DNA of 64,000 bases from Methylobacterium sp. J-078 (GTDB lineage Bacteria; Pseudomonadota; Alphaproteobacteria; Rhizobiales; Beijerinckiaceae). The DNA is taken from the NCBI RefSeq assembly GCF_022829285.1, contig NZ_JAKSYI010000069.1, forward strand, positions 186,001 to 250,000, read 5' to 3'. The notes beneath the pieces were generated by a model. It had not been told where the DNA came from. It ran no database searches and saw nothing but the letters and a program-made list of their open reading frames with translations. Position 1 is the first letter of the stretch. Each line of letters opens with the position of its first letter. A program made the translations under genes and the position numbers. This document shows positions 56,274 to 64,000 of the stretch, in pieces.

Positions 56274-56984
56274 CTATTTCGGCAGGGCGTAGATGTTCAC
56301 GTCGAGCTTCTCGTCGGCCTTGTCGTTGAGGTCGGTGACGTATTCCTCGATGAACCGGTCCTGCACCACGACGTCCTTGGCGTCGAGATAGGCGGTCAGG
56401 GTCTCGTAGGTGCCGTCGATCTCGTCGTAGGAGCCCTTGTGCGGGAAGCGCAGGGCGCGCCCGCTCGGCGTGGTGCCGAAGCGCAGGCCGTCCGCCTCGG
56501 CGGGTTTGGGGTCCGGCATCGCGGCGATCGGGATCATGGCGTCGTACTGGAAGCCGTCGTCGTCCGTCTTGGCGAAGACCGCGAGGGGGCGGCCCACCGC
56601 CTGGATGCCGGCCTTGGCCAGATCCGCCTCGATGCGCTGGAACGCGGCCTTGAGGCTCGGCACCGCCTCCTCCCACTTCGCGCGGCCCGCCAGGATGGCG
56701 GCGGGCTTGGCCGGCAGCGAGACCTCGTCGACGTCGTTGGCGTCGCCGGGCGTGGCCACCAGGGTCTGCCGCGGGCCGGTCGTCGGCGTGGCCGAGGGCG
56801 CCGCACCGGCCTGGGCCGGCACCGGAATGTCGGCCGTGCCGGGATTCTTCGGGTCGGGATTGGTGGTGGTCGGCAGCGGGTTGGCCGCGGCCGGCGGGGT
56901 CGCGGGCGCCGGCTGGGCGAGGGTGGCGGCTGGGAGCGCGAGGCACCCGGCGAGCAGGACGACGAGCGACTGGGAACGGATCAA
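56274..56984 (-). CDS. Secreted GyrI-like (effector-binding) domain protein
   Basis: 236 aa. Signal peptide (SLVVLLAGCLALPAATLAQ), a Pro/Ala/Thr-rich linker (about 24-85), then a GyrI/AraC-effector-binding-like fold: GRPLAVFAKTDDDGFQYDAMIPI, GRALRFPHKGSYDEIDGTYETL and QDRFIEEYVTD. Such domains usually bind small molecules in the cytoplasm, so export and the disordered linker are unusual. It may be a periplasmic binding or detoxifying protein. No operon partner. Confidence 0.78.
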   Translation of the reverse strand: MIRSQSLVVLLAGCLALPAATLAQPAPATPPAAANPLPTTTNPDPKNPGTADIPVPAQAGAAPSATPTTGPRQTLVATPGDANDVDEVSLPAKPAAILAGRAKWEEAVPSLKAAFQRIEADLAKAGIQAVGRPLAVFAKTDDDGFQYDAMIPIAAMPDPKPAEADGLRFGTTPSGRALRFPHKGSYDEIDGTYETLTAYLDAKDVVVQDRFIEEYVTDLNDKADEKLDVNIYALPK

Positions 56985-57274
56985 GGCGGTGGCTCCGGAG
57001 CGTCGCTGAGGCGCGGGTGACGTCGAATCGCATGACCCGGACCCAGAACCGGGAACCTAGGCGCGATGGGGCCGCCCGGCGAGAGCGCATGCGTGCCGCG
57101 ACGCACGAAGCGCGCGCAGCGCGGCGCTTCTGCAACGCAGCCGCGCCCCGAGCGCGCTGTCTGCCCCCGTGCGTGCGCCGGCGCTTTGCCCTATAGCCCC
57201 ACCGGATCGAACACCCGTCACGCGGGGCACGCAGACGAGGCGGCAATGGACATGACGGCAACGGACACGGCGAC

Positions 57275-58168
57275 ATGAGCGAGCTGGCCCATCGGCGGTT
57301 CCTGAAGATGCACGGGGCCGGCAACCGGATCGTGGTCCTGGACCTGCGCGGCACGTCCGTGCAGGTCACGGCCGGGGAGGCGCGCGCGATCGCGGCCGAT
57401 CCGCGCTCGGCCTTCGACCAGCTCATGGTCATCCACGATGCCCGGAACCCCGGCACCGACGCGTCCCTGCGCATCTACAACACGGACGGCTCGGAATCCG
57501 GCGCCTGCGGCAACGGCACCCGCTGCGTCGCCTACGCGATGTTCGACGACCCCGCCATGGCGCGCCCCGCCGAGAGTGGTCGGCTCACCCTGGAGACCCG
57601 GGGCGGCCTGGTCAGCGTCAAGCGGGTGGCCGAGCGCTCCTTCACCGTCGACATGGGGCGGCCACGATTCGCCTGGGCCGAGATCCCGCTCGCCGAGCCG
57701 TTCCAGGACACGCGGCGGATCGAGCTCCAGATCGGGCCCATCGACGATCCCGTCCTGCACTCGCCCGGCGTCGTGAACATGGGGAACCCGCACGCGGTCT
57801 TCTTCGTGGACCGCGATCCCGAGACCTACGACCTCGCTCGCATCGGCCCCATGCTGGAGAACCATCCCGTCTTTCCCGAGCGTGCCAACATCTCGGTGGC
57901 GCAGGTGCTGGGGCCGGACCGGATCAAGCTCCGGGTCTGGGAGCGCGGGGCCGGGCTGACGCTCGCCTGCGGCACCGCCGCCTGCGCCACCCTGGTGGCG
58001 GCCGCGCGCCTGCGCATGATCGGCCGGGGCGCCACGGTGAGCCTGCCCGGCGGCGACCTCGTCATCGAGTGGCGCGCCGACGACCACGTGCTGATGACGG
58101 GCCCGGTGGCGCTGGAATGGGACGGCACCTTCCCGCCCGAGATGTTCGCGGACGACGGCGCGGCCTGA
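57275..58168 (+). CDS. dapF: Diaminopimelate epimerase
   Basis: 297 aa. Converts LL- to meso-diaminopimelate for lysine and peptidoglycan, PLP-independent. The two catalytic Cys are in [11 protein letters not shown] and in [24 protein letters not shown] start block; family usually has GxGNDF, here GAGNRIV, a mild change. Starts a cluster with mtaB (2-nt gap). Confidence 0.95.
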   Translation: MSELAHRRFLKMHGAGNRIVVLDLRGTSVQVTAGEARAIAADPRSAFDQLMVIHDARNPGTDASLRIYNTDGSESGACGNGTRCVAYAMFDDPAMARPAESGRLTLETRGGLVSVKRVAERSFTVDMGRPRFAWAEIPLAEPFQDTRRIELQIGPIDDPVLHSPGVVNMGNPHAVFFVDRDPETYDLARIGPMLENHPVFPERANISVAQVLGPDRIKLRVWERGAGLTLACGTAACATLVAAARLRMIGRGATVSLPGGDLVIEWRADDHVLMTGPVALEWDGTFPPEMFADDGAA

Positions 58169-58170
58169 CG

Positions 58171-59415
58171 ATGGCGGTCGAGACCCTGACCTTCGGCTGC
58201 CGCCTCAACACCGTCGAGTCCGAGGTGATGCGCGGGCACGCGGAGGCCGGGGCCGCATCCGCCGACCTCGTCATCGTCAACACCTGCGCGGTGACGGCGG
58301 AGGCCGGGCGCCAGGCCCGCAAGGCGATCCGCCGCCTCGCCCGTGAACGGCCCGGCGCCGAGATCGTGGTCACGGGCTGCGGCGCGCAGGTCGAGACCGA
58401 GGCCTACGCGGCGATGCCGGAGGTGGCACGCCTCGTCGGCAACGACGCGAAGGGCCGGGCCGAGACCTGGGCGGGGCCGGCGCGCCCGGAGGCGCGGGCC
58501 GCCATCGACGACATCATGGCGGTGCGAACGGCCACCCCGACCCGGATCGCCGGCATCGCCGGGCAGACCCGCGCCTTCGTGCCCGTGCAGAACGGCTGCG
58601 ACCACCGCTGCACGTTCTGCGTCATCCCGTTCGGGCGCGGCAATTCCCGCTCCGTCCCACTGGCCGACGTGGTCGCGCAGGTCGCCAGGATCGTGGAGGC
58701 GGGCGGGCGCGAGGTGGTGCTCACCGGCGTCGACCTCACCGCGTATGGCCGCGACCTTTATGCCGCCTCGAGCCTCGGGCGCCTCGTCCAGGCGATCCTC
58801 GCGCAGGTGCCGGAGCTCGCCCGCCTGCGCCTCTCCTCCATCGATTCCATCGAGGCCGACGACGCCCTGATGGCGGCGATCGCCGGCGAACCGCGGCTGA
58901 TGCCGCATTTCCACCTCTCCCTCCAGGCCGGTGACGACCTCGTCCTGAAGCGGATGAAGCGGCGCCACACGCGCGCCGACGCGGTCCGGTTCTGCGACGC
59001 GGTCCGGGCCCTGCGCCCCGGTGCGGTGTTCGGGGCCGACCTCATCGCGGGCTTTCCCACCGAGACCGAGGCCCAGTTCGCCCGCTCCCTCGACCTCGTG
59101 GCCGAATGCGGGCTGACGCACCTGCACGTCTTCCCCTACTCGCCGCGCCCCGGCACCCCCGCCGCACGGATGCCGCCGGTGCCGGGCGATATCGTGCGGG
59201 AGCGCGCGGCCCGCCTGCGCGCGGCGGGCGCCGTCGCCCTGGCCGCGCACCTCGCCGGGGAGGTCGGCCGCACGCACCGGGTGCTCACCGAGCGCGGCGG
59301 CCTCGGGCGCACGGAGGGCTTCACCCCGGTGCGGCTGGCGCCGGAGCCTCCGCCGGGGATCTTTCGCGAGGTGACGATCGCCGGGCATGACGGCCGCGTG
59401 CTCATCGCGGGTTGA
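58171..59415 (+). CDS. mtaB: tRNA t6A37 methylthiotransferase MtaB
   Basis: 414 aa from the ATG at 58171, 2 nt after dapF. Converts t6A37 to ms2t6A37 in tRNA. N-terminal UPF0004 domain with C10, C39 and C70 for one [4Fe-4S] cluster; radical-SAM motif C143-x3-C147-x2-C150 (NGCDHRCTFCVIPFGRG) for the second; C-terminal TRAM-like region. dapF-mtaB-ftsY order is common in alphaproteobacteria. Convergent with the pseudouridine synthase gene. Confidence 0.95.
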   Translation: MAVETLTFGCRLNTVESEVMRGHAEAGAASADLVIVNTCAVTAEAGRQARKAIRRLARERPGAEIVVTGCGAQVETEAYAAMPEVARLVGNDAKGRAETWAGPARPEARAAIDDIMAVRTATPTRIAGIAGQTRAFVPVQNGCDHRCTFCVIPFGRGNSRSVPLADVVAQVARIVEAGGREVVLTGVDLTAYGRDLYAASSLGRLVQAILAQVPELARLRLSSIDSIEADDALMAAIAGEPRLMPHFHLSLQAGDDLVLKRMKRRHTRADAVRFCDAVRALRPGAVFGADLIAGFPTETEAQFARSLDLVAECGLTHLHVFPYSPRPGTPAARMPPVPGDIVRERAARLRAAGAVALAAHLAGEVGRTHRVLTERGGLGRTEGFTPVRLAPEPPPGIFREVTIAGHDGRVLIAG

Positions 59416-59445
59416 GGCGCCGGCGTGGTCCCGATCGCGATGTCC

Positions 59446-60147
59446 TCAGCCGCCGAAGCCGCAGGCCTCCAGGCCCGTGCGCATATGCGCGGGGGCCGGC
59501 GCCTCGACGTGGATCGGCGGCTTCTTCGGATAGAGCGGCAGGGCGAGGGCGCGGGCGTGCAGTTGCAGGCCGGGCCCGCCGCTGCGGGGGGCGGTGCCGT
59601 AGATCGGGTCGCCCAGGATCGGAAAGCCCAGCGTGGCGCAGTGGACGCGCAGTTGGTGCGTGCGTCCGGTGACCGGCGAGAGGGCGAGCCAAGTCAGGCC
59701 GCCGCCGCGCCCGAGGACCGTGAAGCGGGTCAGCGCGGGGTCGCCGGCCGGGTCGGCCTTCATCCACCAGGAGCGGGGATCGTCGGAGCGCCGCGCCAGC
59801 GCCAGGTCGATTTCGCCGGCCTCTGCCTCGGGGCCGCCCTCGACCAGGGCCCAGTAGGTCTTCTCCACCGTGCCGCTGGCGGCGAAGAGCTTGTTCAGGC
59901 GGGCGAGCGCCTTGGCGTGGCGCCCCAGGGCGAGGCAGCCGGAGGTGTCGCGGTCGAGGCGGTGCGCGGCCTCCGGCCGGCGCGGCAGGCCGAAGCGTAA
60001 GCGCTCGAGATGGTCCGTAAGGGTCTCGCCGCCCTTCGGGCCGGGATGGACCGGCAAACCGGCCGGCTTGTCGATGACGAGCACGAGGGCATCGCGGTAG
60101 AGGAGGCGCGCGCCTATGTCTGTTACGAGGGCATCGGCTGTGGGCAT
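59446..60147 (-). CDS. RluA-family pseudouridine synthase
   Basis: 233 aa. Catalytic Asp D65 in the RluA signature AHRLDRDTSGC; further motifs LSPVTGRTHQLRVHCATLGFPILGDPIYG. No S4 domain, so a short RluA-like enzyme acting on rRNA or tRNA; the target is unknown. It lies on the opposite strand between mtaB and ftsY and is divergent from ftsY by 41 nt. Confidence 0.9.
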   Translation of the reverse strand: MPTADALVTDIGARLLYRDALVLVIDKPAGLPVHPGPKGGETLTDHLERLRFGLPRRPEAAHRLDRDTSGCLALGRHAKALARLNKLFAASGTVEKTYWALVEGGPEAEAGEIDLALARRSDDPRSWWMKADPAGDPALTRFTVLGRGGGLTWLALSPVTGRTHQLRVHCATLGFPILGDPIYGTAPRSGGPGLQLHARALALPLYPKKPPIHVEAPAPAHMRTGLEACGFGG

Positions 60148-60188
60148 ACCGACGCGCTAACCATGCCGGGTCCGGGGAGCAAGCGGGA

Positions 60189-61640
60189 ATGAGCGAAGAC
60201 AAGAGGCCGGGCTGGCTGCTGCGCAAGATGTTCGGCACCAAGGAGGAGCCACGTCCCGCGCCGGTGCCGGTGCAGCCGCCGGACCCGAAGCCGGACCAGA
60301 CGCGGGCGCCCGCTCCGGAGCCCGAACCGGTCGTAGCGCCGATCGCGCCCCCACCCGAATCCCCGGCCTCGTTCTCCGAGGGCCAGCCGGACTTCGCCAC
60401 CGCCGCGACGGACGTCGCCCACGTGCCGCCCCCGCCGGGGGAGCCGGCCACCGGCACGCCCGACAAGAACGCGGTGCCGGACGAGCTCGAAGGCGCCGAC
60501 CTGCAGCCGGTGGAGGGGGCCGAGGAGCGCCCACCCGCCGGCACGGCCGGCGACGACCCGGGCCGGGGCGCCGAGGCCGCCGACACTGCGGCCAGGGCCT
60601 TCGCGCCCGAGCCCGTCCTGGTGCCTGAGCCGGCCCCCGAGCCCGTGCCGGAACCCGAGCCCGAGGTCTCGACACAGATCTTCCTGCCCGAACCCGACCT
60701 GGGCTCCGAGGAGCCGAAGCGCGGCTGGTGGAGCCGCCTCACGGGGGGCATGAAGCGCACCTCCACGGCGCTGACCGAGCGGGTCACGGGTCTCTTCACC
60801 AAGCGCAAGCTCGACGCCGACACCCTGGAGGAACTCGAGGACGCCCTGATCCAGGCCGATTTCGGCATCGAGACCGCGACGCGGATCTCGGAAGCCGTCG
60901 GCAAGGGCCGCTACGAGAAGGGCATCTCGCCGGATGCGGTCCGCGAGATCCTGGCGGCGGAGGTGGAGCGCGCGCTCACCCCCGTGGCGATCCCGTTCCG
61001 CATCGACACCTCGAAGAAGCCCTTCGTGATCCTGATGATCGGGGTCAACGGGGCCGGCAAGACCACGACCATCGGCAAGCTCGCCCTGAAGCTGAAGGCC
61101 GAGGGGCACTCCCTGATGCTGGCCGCCGGCGACACCTTCCGGGCGGCGGCGATCGAGCAGCTCAAGGTCTGGGGCCAGCGCACGCAGACCCCGGTGATCG
61201 CGCGGGCGCAGGGGGCGGACGCGGCGGGCCTGGCCTACGATGCCTACGAGGCGGCCAAGGCCCAGGGCACCGACGTCCTCCTCATCGACACCGCCGGCCG
61301 GCTCCAGAACAAGGCCGGGCTGATGGCGGAACTGGAGAAGATCCTGCGGGTGATCCGAAAGATCGACCCGCAGGCCCCCCACGCCGTCCTCCTCGTCCTC
61401 GACGCCACGGTGGGCCAGAACGCGCTCAGCCAGGTCGAGCTGTTCTCGAAGGCGGCCAACGTCACCGGTCTCGTCATGACCAAGCTCGACGGCACGGCGC
61501 GCGGCGGCATCCTGGTGGCGCTGGCGGCCAAGTTCGGTCTGCCCGTGCACTTCATCGGTGTGGGCGAGGGGGTGGAGGACCTGGAGCCCTTCGAGGCCCG
61601 CGACTTCGCCCGCGCCATCGCGGGCCTGGACGCCGGCTGA
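60189..61640 (+). CDS. ftsY: Signal recognition particle receptor FtsY
   Basis: 483 aa. SRP receptor GTPase at the inner membrane. The A-domain (about 1-175) is very Pro/Glu-rich ([12 protein letters not shown]-like) and long; then the N domain ([17 protein letters not shown]) and G domain with [33 protein letters not shown] and [10 protein letters not shown]. The GTPase is complete. Upstream of ispZ by 59 nt. Confidence 0.96.
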   Translation: MSEDKRPGWLLRKMFGTKEEPRPAPVPVQPPDPKPDQTRAPAPEPEPVVAPIAPPPESPASFSEGQPDFATAATDVAHVPPPPGEPATGTPDKNAVPDELEGADLQPVEGAEERPPAGTAGDDPGRGAEAADTAARAFAPEPVLVPEPAPEPVPEPEPEVSTQIFLPEPDLGSEEPKRGWWSRLTGGMKRTSTALTERVTGLFTKRKLDADTLEELEDALIQADFGIETATRISEAVGKGRYEKGISPDAVREILAAEVERALTPVAIPFRIDTSKKPFVILMIGVNGAGKTTTIGKLALKLKAEGHSLMLAAGDTFRAAAIEQLKVWGQRTQTPVIARAQGADAAGLAYDAYEAAKAQGTDVLLIDTAGRLQNKAGLMAELEKILRVIRKIDPQAPHAVLLVLDATVGQNALSQVELFSKAANVTGLVMTKLDGTARGGILVALAAKFGLPVHFIGVGEGVEDLEPFEARDFARAIAGLDAG

Positions 61641-61699
61641 GGCGTGGCCCTCGCCCCCTGAAGCGCCGTGTCGCGGCGGGCCGCCGCCCGGAACCCTCT

Positions 61700-62329
61700 A
61701 TGATGGACCCCATGCAGATCGAAGCCGTCCCCCCGCACCGCCACCTGCCGCCCCTCGTGAAGCTCGCCCTCGAGCTTGGGCCGCTGATGATCTTCTTCTT
61801 CGGCAACGCCTATGCCGAGCGCCTCGGGGTGCACCCCGACCAGAAGCTGTTCGTGGCCACCGGCGTGTTCGTCGTCGCCACGGTGGTGGCGCTCGGCATC
61901 CACTACGCGCTGATGCGGCGTCTGCCCATCATGCCGCTCGTGTCGGGCGTGGTGGTGGTGGTGTTCGGCGGTCTCACCCTGGCGCTCCAGGACAAGACCT
62001 TCATCATGATGAAGCCCACCATCGTGAACACGCTGTTCGGTCTCGTGCTCCTGGGCGGGCTCGCCTTCGGCAAATCGCTCCTCTCGGTGGTGCTCGATTC
62101 GATGTTCACCCTGACCGAGGACGGCTGGCGCAAGCTCACCTTCCGCTGGGGCGTGTTCTTCCTCGTGCTGGCGGCCATCAACGAGGTGGTGTGGCGCACC
62201 CAGACGGAGGATTTCTGGGTCAGCTTCAAGGTGTTCGGCATCATGCCGCTGACCATCGCCTTCGCGCTGGCGCAGACGCCCCTGCTGATGCGCCACGAAC
62301 GCAAGGAACCGGGGGCGGGCTCGGCCTGA
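61700..62329 (+). CDS. ispZ: Inner membrane septation protein A (YciB/IspZ)
   Basis: 209 aa from the ATG at 61700; ATGs at 61703 and 61712 are also possible starts. Five or so membrane helices; family blocks [22 protein letters not shown] and [38 protein letters not shown] and [13 protein letters not shown]. Involved in cell envelope and division. It follows ftsY as in related genomes. Confidence 0.93.
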   Translation: MMDPMQIEAVPPHRHLPPLVKLALELGPLMIFFFGNAYAERLGVHPDQKLFVATGVFVVATVVALGIHYALMRRLPIMPLVSGVVVVVFGGLTLALQDKTFIMMKPTIVNTLFGLVLLGGLAFGKSLLSVVLDSMFTLTEDGWRKLTFRWGVFFLVLAAINEVVWRTQTEDFWVSFKVFGIMPLTIAFALAQTPLLMRHERKEPGAGSA

Positions 62330-62338
62330 GCGGGACCC

Positions 62339-63055
62339 TCAGGGGGCGCCGAGGATGCGGGCATACTCGGCTTCCGGCACTCCGTAGGACGCCCCCGCGA
62401 TCGTCCTGAGAACGGCGCGGTCGCGGATGCTGATGCCGCCGCGCCGGGTCTTCAGGGCGCCGGAGAGTTCGAGGACGCGCAGACCCGTGGTTACGCCTGC
62501 GCGGCGCACGCCGAGCATCTGCGACAGCAATTCGTGCGTGAGCGGCAGGTCCTCGCGGTCGGCCCGGTCGTGACACATGAGGAGCCAGCGGGCCAGGCGC
62601 TGCTCGATGGTGAACTGCGCGTTGCACAGGGCCCCCTGGGCCAGCTGAACGGAAAACACCTGGGCGTAGCGCAGCAGGTGTTCGCTCAAGGTCCGGCTGG
62701 CGGCCAGCGCCTGGCGAAAGGGGCCGGCCTCGATGCGCAGGGTTCGACAGGGCACCTGCACCAGGATGGTGTGCGGCGAGGCATCCACTCCGTTGAGAAG
62801 GGCGAGGCCGGTCATACCCTCGGGGCCGATGATGCCCGCCTCGGCGCGGGTCCCGTCGCCCGCATGGGCCACCAGAGACAGCATGCCGGGCTCGGGGAAG
62901 TGGACCGCCGCCACGGATTCCCCCGGCCCTTCCAGGACCGCGCCCTGCTCGAACGAGCAGCGAACGAGATGCCCTCGCAGACGGTCGAAATCGGCCGCGC
63001 AGAGGGTGCGCAGCAGGTGGTTGCGGATTTCAGTCTGGATGGGGAACGACGTCAC
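62339..63055 (-). CDS. Crp/Fnr-family transcriptional regulator
   Basis: 238 aa from a GTG at 63055 (VTSFPIQTEIRNHLLRTL). N-terminal cyclic-nucleotide-binding-like beta roll with GIIGPEGMTGLALL; no FNR-type Cys cluster. C-terminal winged HTH with THELLSQMLGVRRAGVTTGLRVL. The sensed signal is unknown; relatives in Methylobacterium are numerous. Convergent with ispZ (9-nt gap). Confidence 0.88.
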   Translation of the reverse strand: MTSFPIQTEIRNHLLRTLCAADFDRLRGHLVRCSFEQGAVLEGPGESVAAVHFPEPGMLSLVAHAGDGTRAEAGIIGPEGMTGLALLNGVDASPHTILVQVPCRTLRIEAGPFRQALAASRTLSEHLLRYAQVFSVQLAQGALCNAQFTIEQRLARWLLMCHDRADREDLPLTHELLSQMLGVRRAGVTTGLRVLELSGALKTRRGGISIRDRAVLRTIAGASYGVPEAEYARILGAP

Positions 63056-63472
63056 GACTCCGCAGATCTCACGGGCGGGACTCCGAACGCATCATCACCC
63101 GCGGCCCGATCCGTCTCGGGCGACGCAGCGGACATGACACATCGACCGAACGTTGTGAAGAGAATGCTTCAGTACACTTCAGTCCGCTAACGTACGAATT
63201 AAAGTTTCCAGCGAAATCTATCACAACCCTAAGATTTAATACTGCGGTAGTCCGGGAGAATACCTGCGGCGGCGACGCCGGAACCAGTCCCCCACAACCA
63301 CCCCATCGGTCCAGGGAGCGGACCCGGGGAGCGGGCCGGGCGCTTGAGCCCGTGGGTCTTGCGGCTTATGGTCGGCGCGGGGACGATGGAGGGCGGCGCC
63401 TGCCGCTCGAGCGATGCCGTTCGGCCCGCGCGCGAGGCGGCATCGGCCTGGGACGCGCCGGACGAGACGCCC
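63056..63472. other. AT-rich gap between the Crp/Fnr gene and the DUF6894 gene
   Basis: 417 nt with no supported gene. Part (about 63160-63240) is clearly AT-rich for this genome and includes the direct repeat CTTCAGT at 63167-63173 and 63177-63183, ten bases apart. It should contain the promoter of the Crp/Fnr gene and perhaps of the DUF6894 gene. No clear boxes named. Confidence 0.4.
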
Positions 63473-63703
63473 ATGCCTCGGTACTTCCTCAACATCCGGG
63501 ACAACGACGCCCTGATCGCCGACCCCGACGGAGACGACATCCCGGACCTCGACGAGGCCCGGACCCTCGCCCTGGAGATCATCCACGACATCCTGGGACG
63601 CCCCAACGTCTACGGTGCGCCCGGACCCTGGCAGGCGCGCAGCTTCGAGATCACGGACGAGGCCGGCACGGTCCTGCTCACGATCCCGTTCGCGAGCGGC
63701 TGA
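63473..63703 (+). CDS. Small DUF6894-type protein
   Basis: 76 aa from the ATG at 63473 (MPRYFLNIRDNDALIADPDG), a family that is very common in Methylobacterium and related Rhizobiales and always begins MPRYFFxIxDG-like. Followed by DLDEARTLALEIIHDILG. Function unknown. Longer upstream frames are not conserved. No good Shine-Dalgarno. Confidence 0.75.
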   Translation: MPRYFLNIRDNDALIADPDGDDIPDLDEARTLALEIIHDILGRPNVYGAPGPWQARSFEITDEAGTVLLTIPFASG

Positions 63704-63847
63704 TCGGGGCGGGCTGCTCGCAAGATCGAGGTCCTCGACCACGAGACGCTGAAGGCCGTCGCCGGCGCAGCGACGTGATGCCCGAGCGTGCGTACCGGCG
63801 CCCGATCGGCGTCGCCCCCCGAGGCAAGGTTGCCCCCAGGAATGCGC

Positions 63848-64000
63848 TCAGCGCGCGGCCGGGGTCCCGGCGGCGCGGATCTTGTCGAGGACGCCGGCGT
63901 AGTTCTCCGGCGTGACGATGCCGACGAGCTTGTCGCGGATGGTGCCGTCCGGTCCGATGATGAAGGTCTCGGGCACGCCATAGACCCCGAAATCGATGCC
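63848..64000 (-). CDS. DsbE/CcmG-like thiol:disulfide interchange protein (C-terminal part, 5' end off window)
   Basis: Last 50 codons and stop of a gene entering from the right edge. It reads GIDFGVYGVPETFIIGPDGTIRDKL then VGIVTPENYAGVLDKIRAAG. The GVYGVPETFIIGPDG block with cis-Pro is diagnostic of the thioredoxin-fold protein CcmG/DsbE that reduces apocytochrome c in the periplasm. The CxxC active site would lie outside. ccm genes commonly follow ispZ in this group. Confidence 0.85.
   Translation of the reverse strand, partial: GIDFGVYGVPETFIIGPDGTIRDKLVGIVTPENYAGVLDKIRAAGTPAAR

Noticed and set aside
57066-57278. 70-codon open frame upstream of dapF
   Set aside because: Arg/Pro/Cys-rich composition typical of a spurious frame in GC-rich DNA, no homology, and it overlaps the dapF start.

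Overview
The window is high-GC DNA from an alphaproteobacterium, most likely a Methylobacterium/Methylorubrum relative (Hyphomicrobiales). This is an inference from the GC-rich codon use, the alphaproteobacterial S10-spc-alpha ribosomal gene order with a short LID-less adk after secY, the dapF-mtaB-ftsY-ispZ block, a DUF6894-type small protein and a Rhizobiales-style palindromic repeat. No rRNA or tRNA gene was found. All functions are read from protein motifs and neighbourhood; no database search was run.

1-8312 (minus strand) is one tight operon of nine genes: two paralogous NitT/TauT-type periplasmic binding proteins bracket a four-subunit succinate dehydrogenase/fumarate reductase-like complex, a two-subunit class I (Fe-S) fumarase and a ThDP-dependent decarboxylase/synthase-like enzyme. 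It reads as an uptake-plus-catabolism module for an unknown substrate, probably a dicarboxylate or related acid. The flavoprotein has Cys where the FAD-linking His is normally found.

8641-26187 (plus strand) is the S10-spc-alpha ribosomal superoperon with secY, adk and rpoA. It is broken twice. After rpsQ there is a strong intrinsic terminator, then an RtcB-type RNA ligase gene on the opposite strand with an in-frame TGA. A metallo-beta-lactamase-fold gene sits between rpsK and rpoA. Several long gaps in the operon hold GC-rich hairpins.

26373-37792 (minus strand) is a complete chemosensory operon (cheW-cheR/TPR-cheW-mcp-cheA/REC-cheB) that ends in two hybrid histidine kinases and has no flagellar genes. 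Its order resembles Wsp-type alternative chemosensory systems, but with kinases in place of a GGDEF output protein. A tandem array of 30-bp hairpin repeats separates cheW from mcp.

38042-43816 holds a small PepSY-like protein and the branched-chain amino acid genes ilvB, ilvN and ilvC. A textbook attenuator (leader peptide containing ILIV, then a terminator) precedes ilvB. A MazF/PemK toxin remnant, a glutathione S-transferase and a TetR regulator separate ilvN from ilvC.

44035-64000 holds mixed housekeeping and accessory genes: a PNPOx-like protein, trans-aconitate methyltransferase, HAD hydrolase, trpS, a RoxA-like di-heme protein, an endonuclease III-like gene, and the glycine cleavage operon gcvT-gcvH-gcvP behind a tandem glycine riboswitch with a palindromic repeat element between gcvH and gcvP. 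These are followed by a DMT transporter, ogt, a secreted GyrI-like protein, dapF, mtaB, a pseudouridine synthase, ftsY, ispZ, a Crp/Fnr regulator, a DUF6894 protein and the 3' end of a dsbE/ccmG-like gene cut by the window edge.
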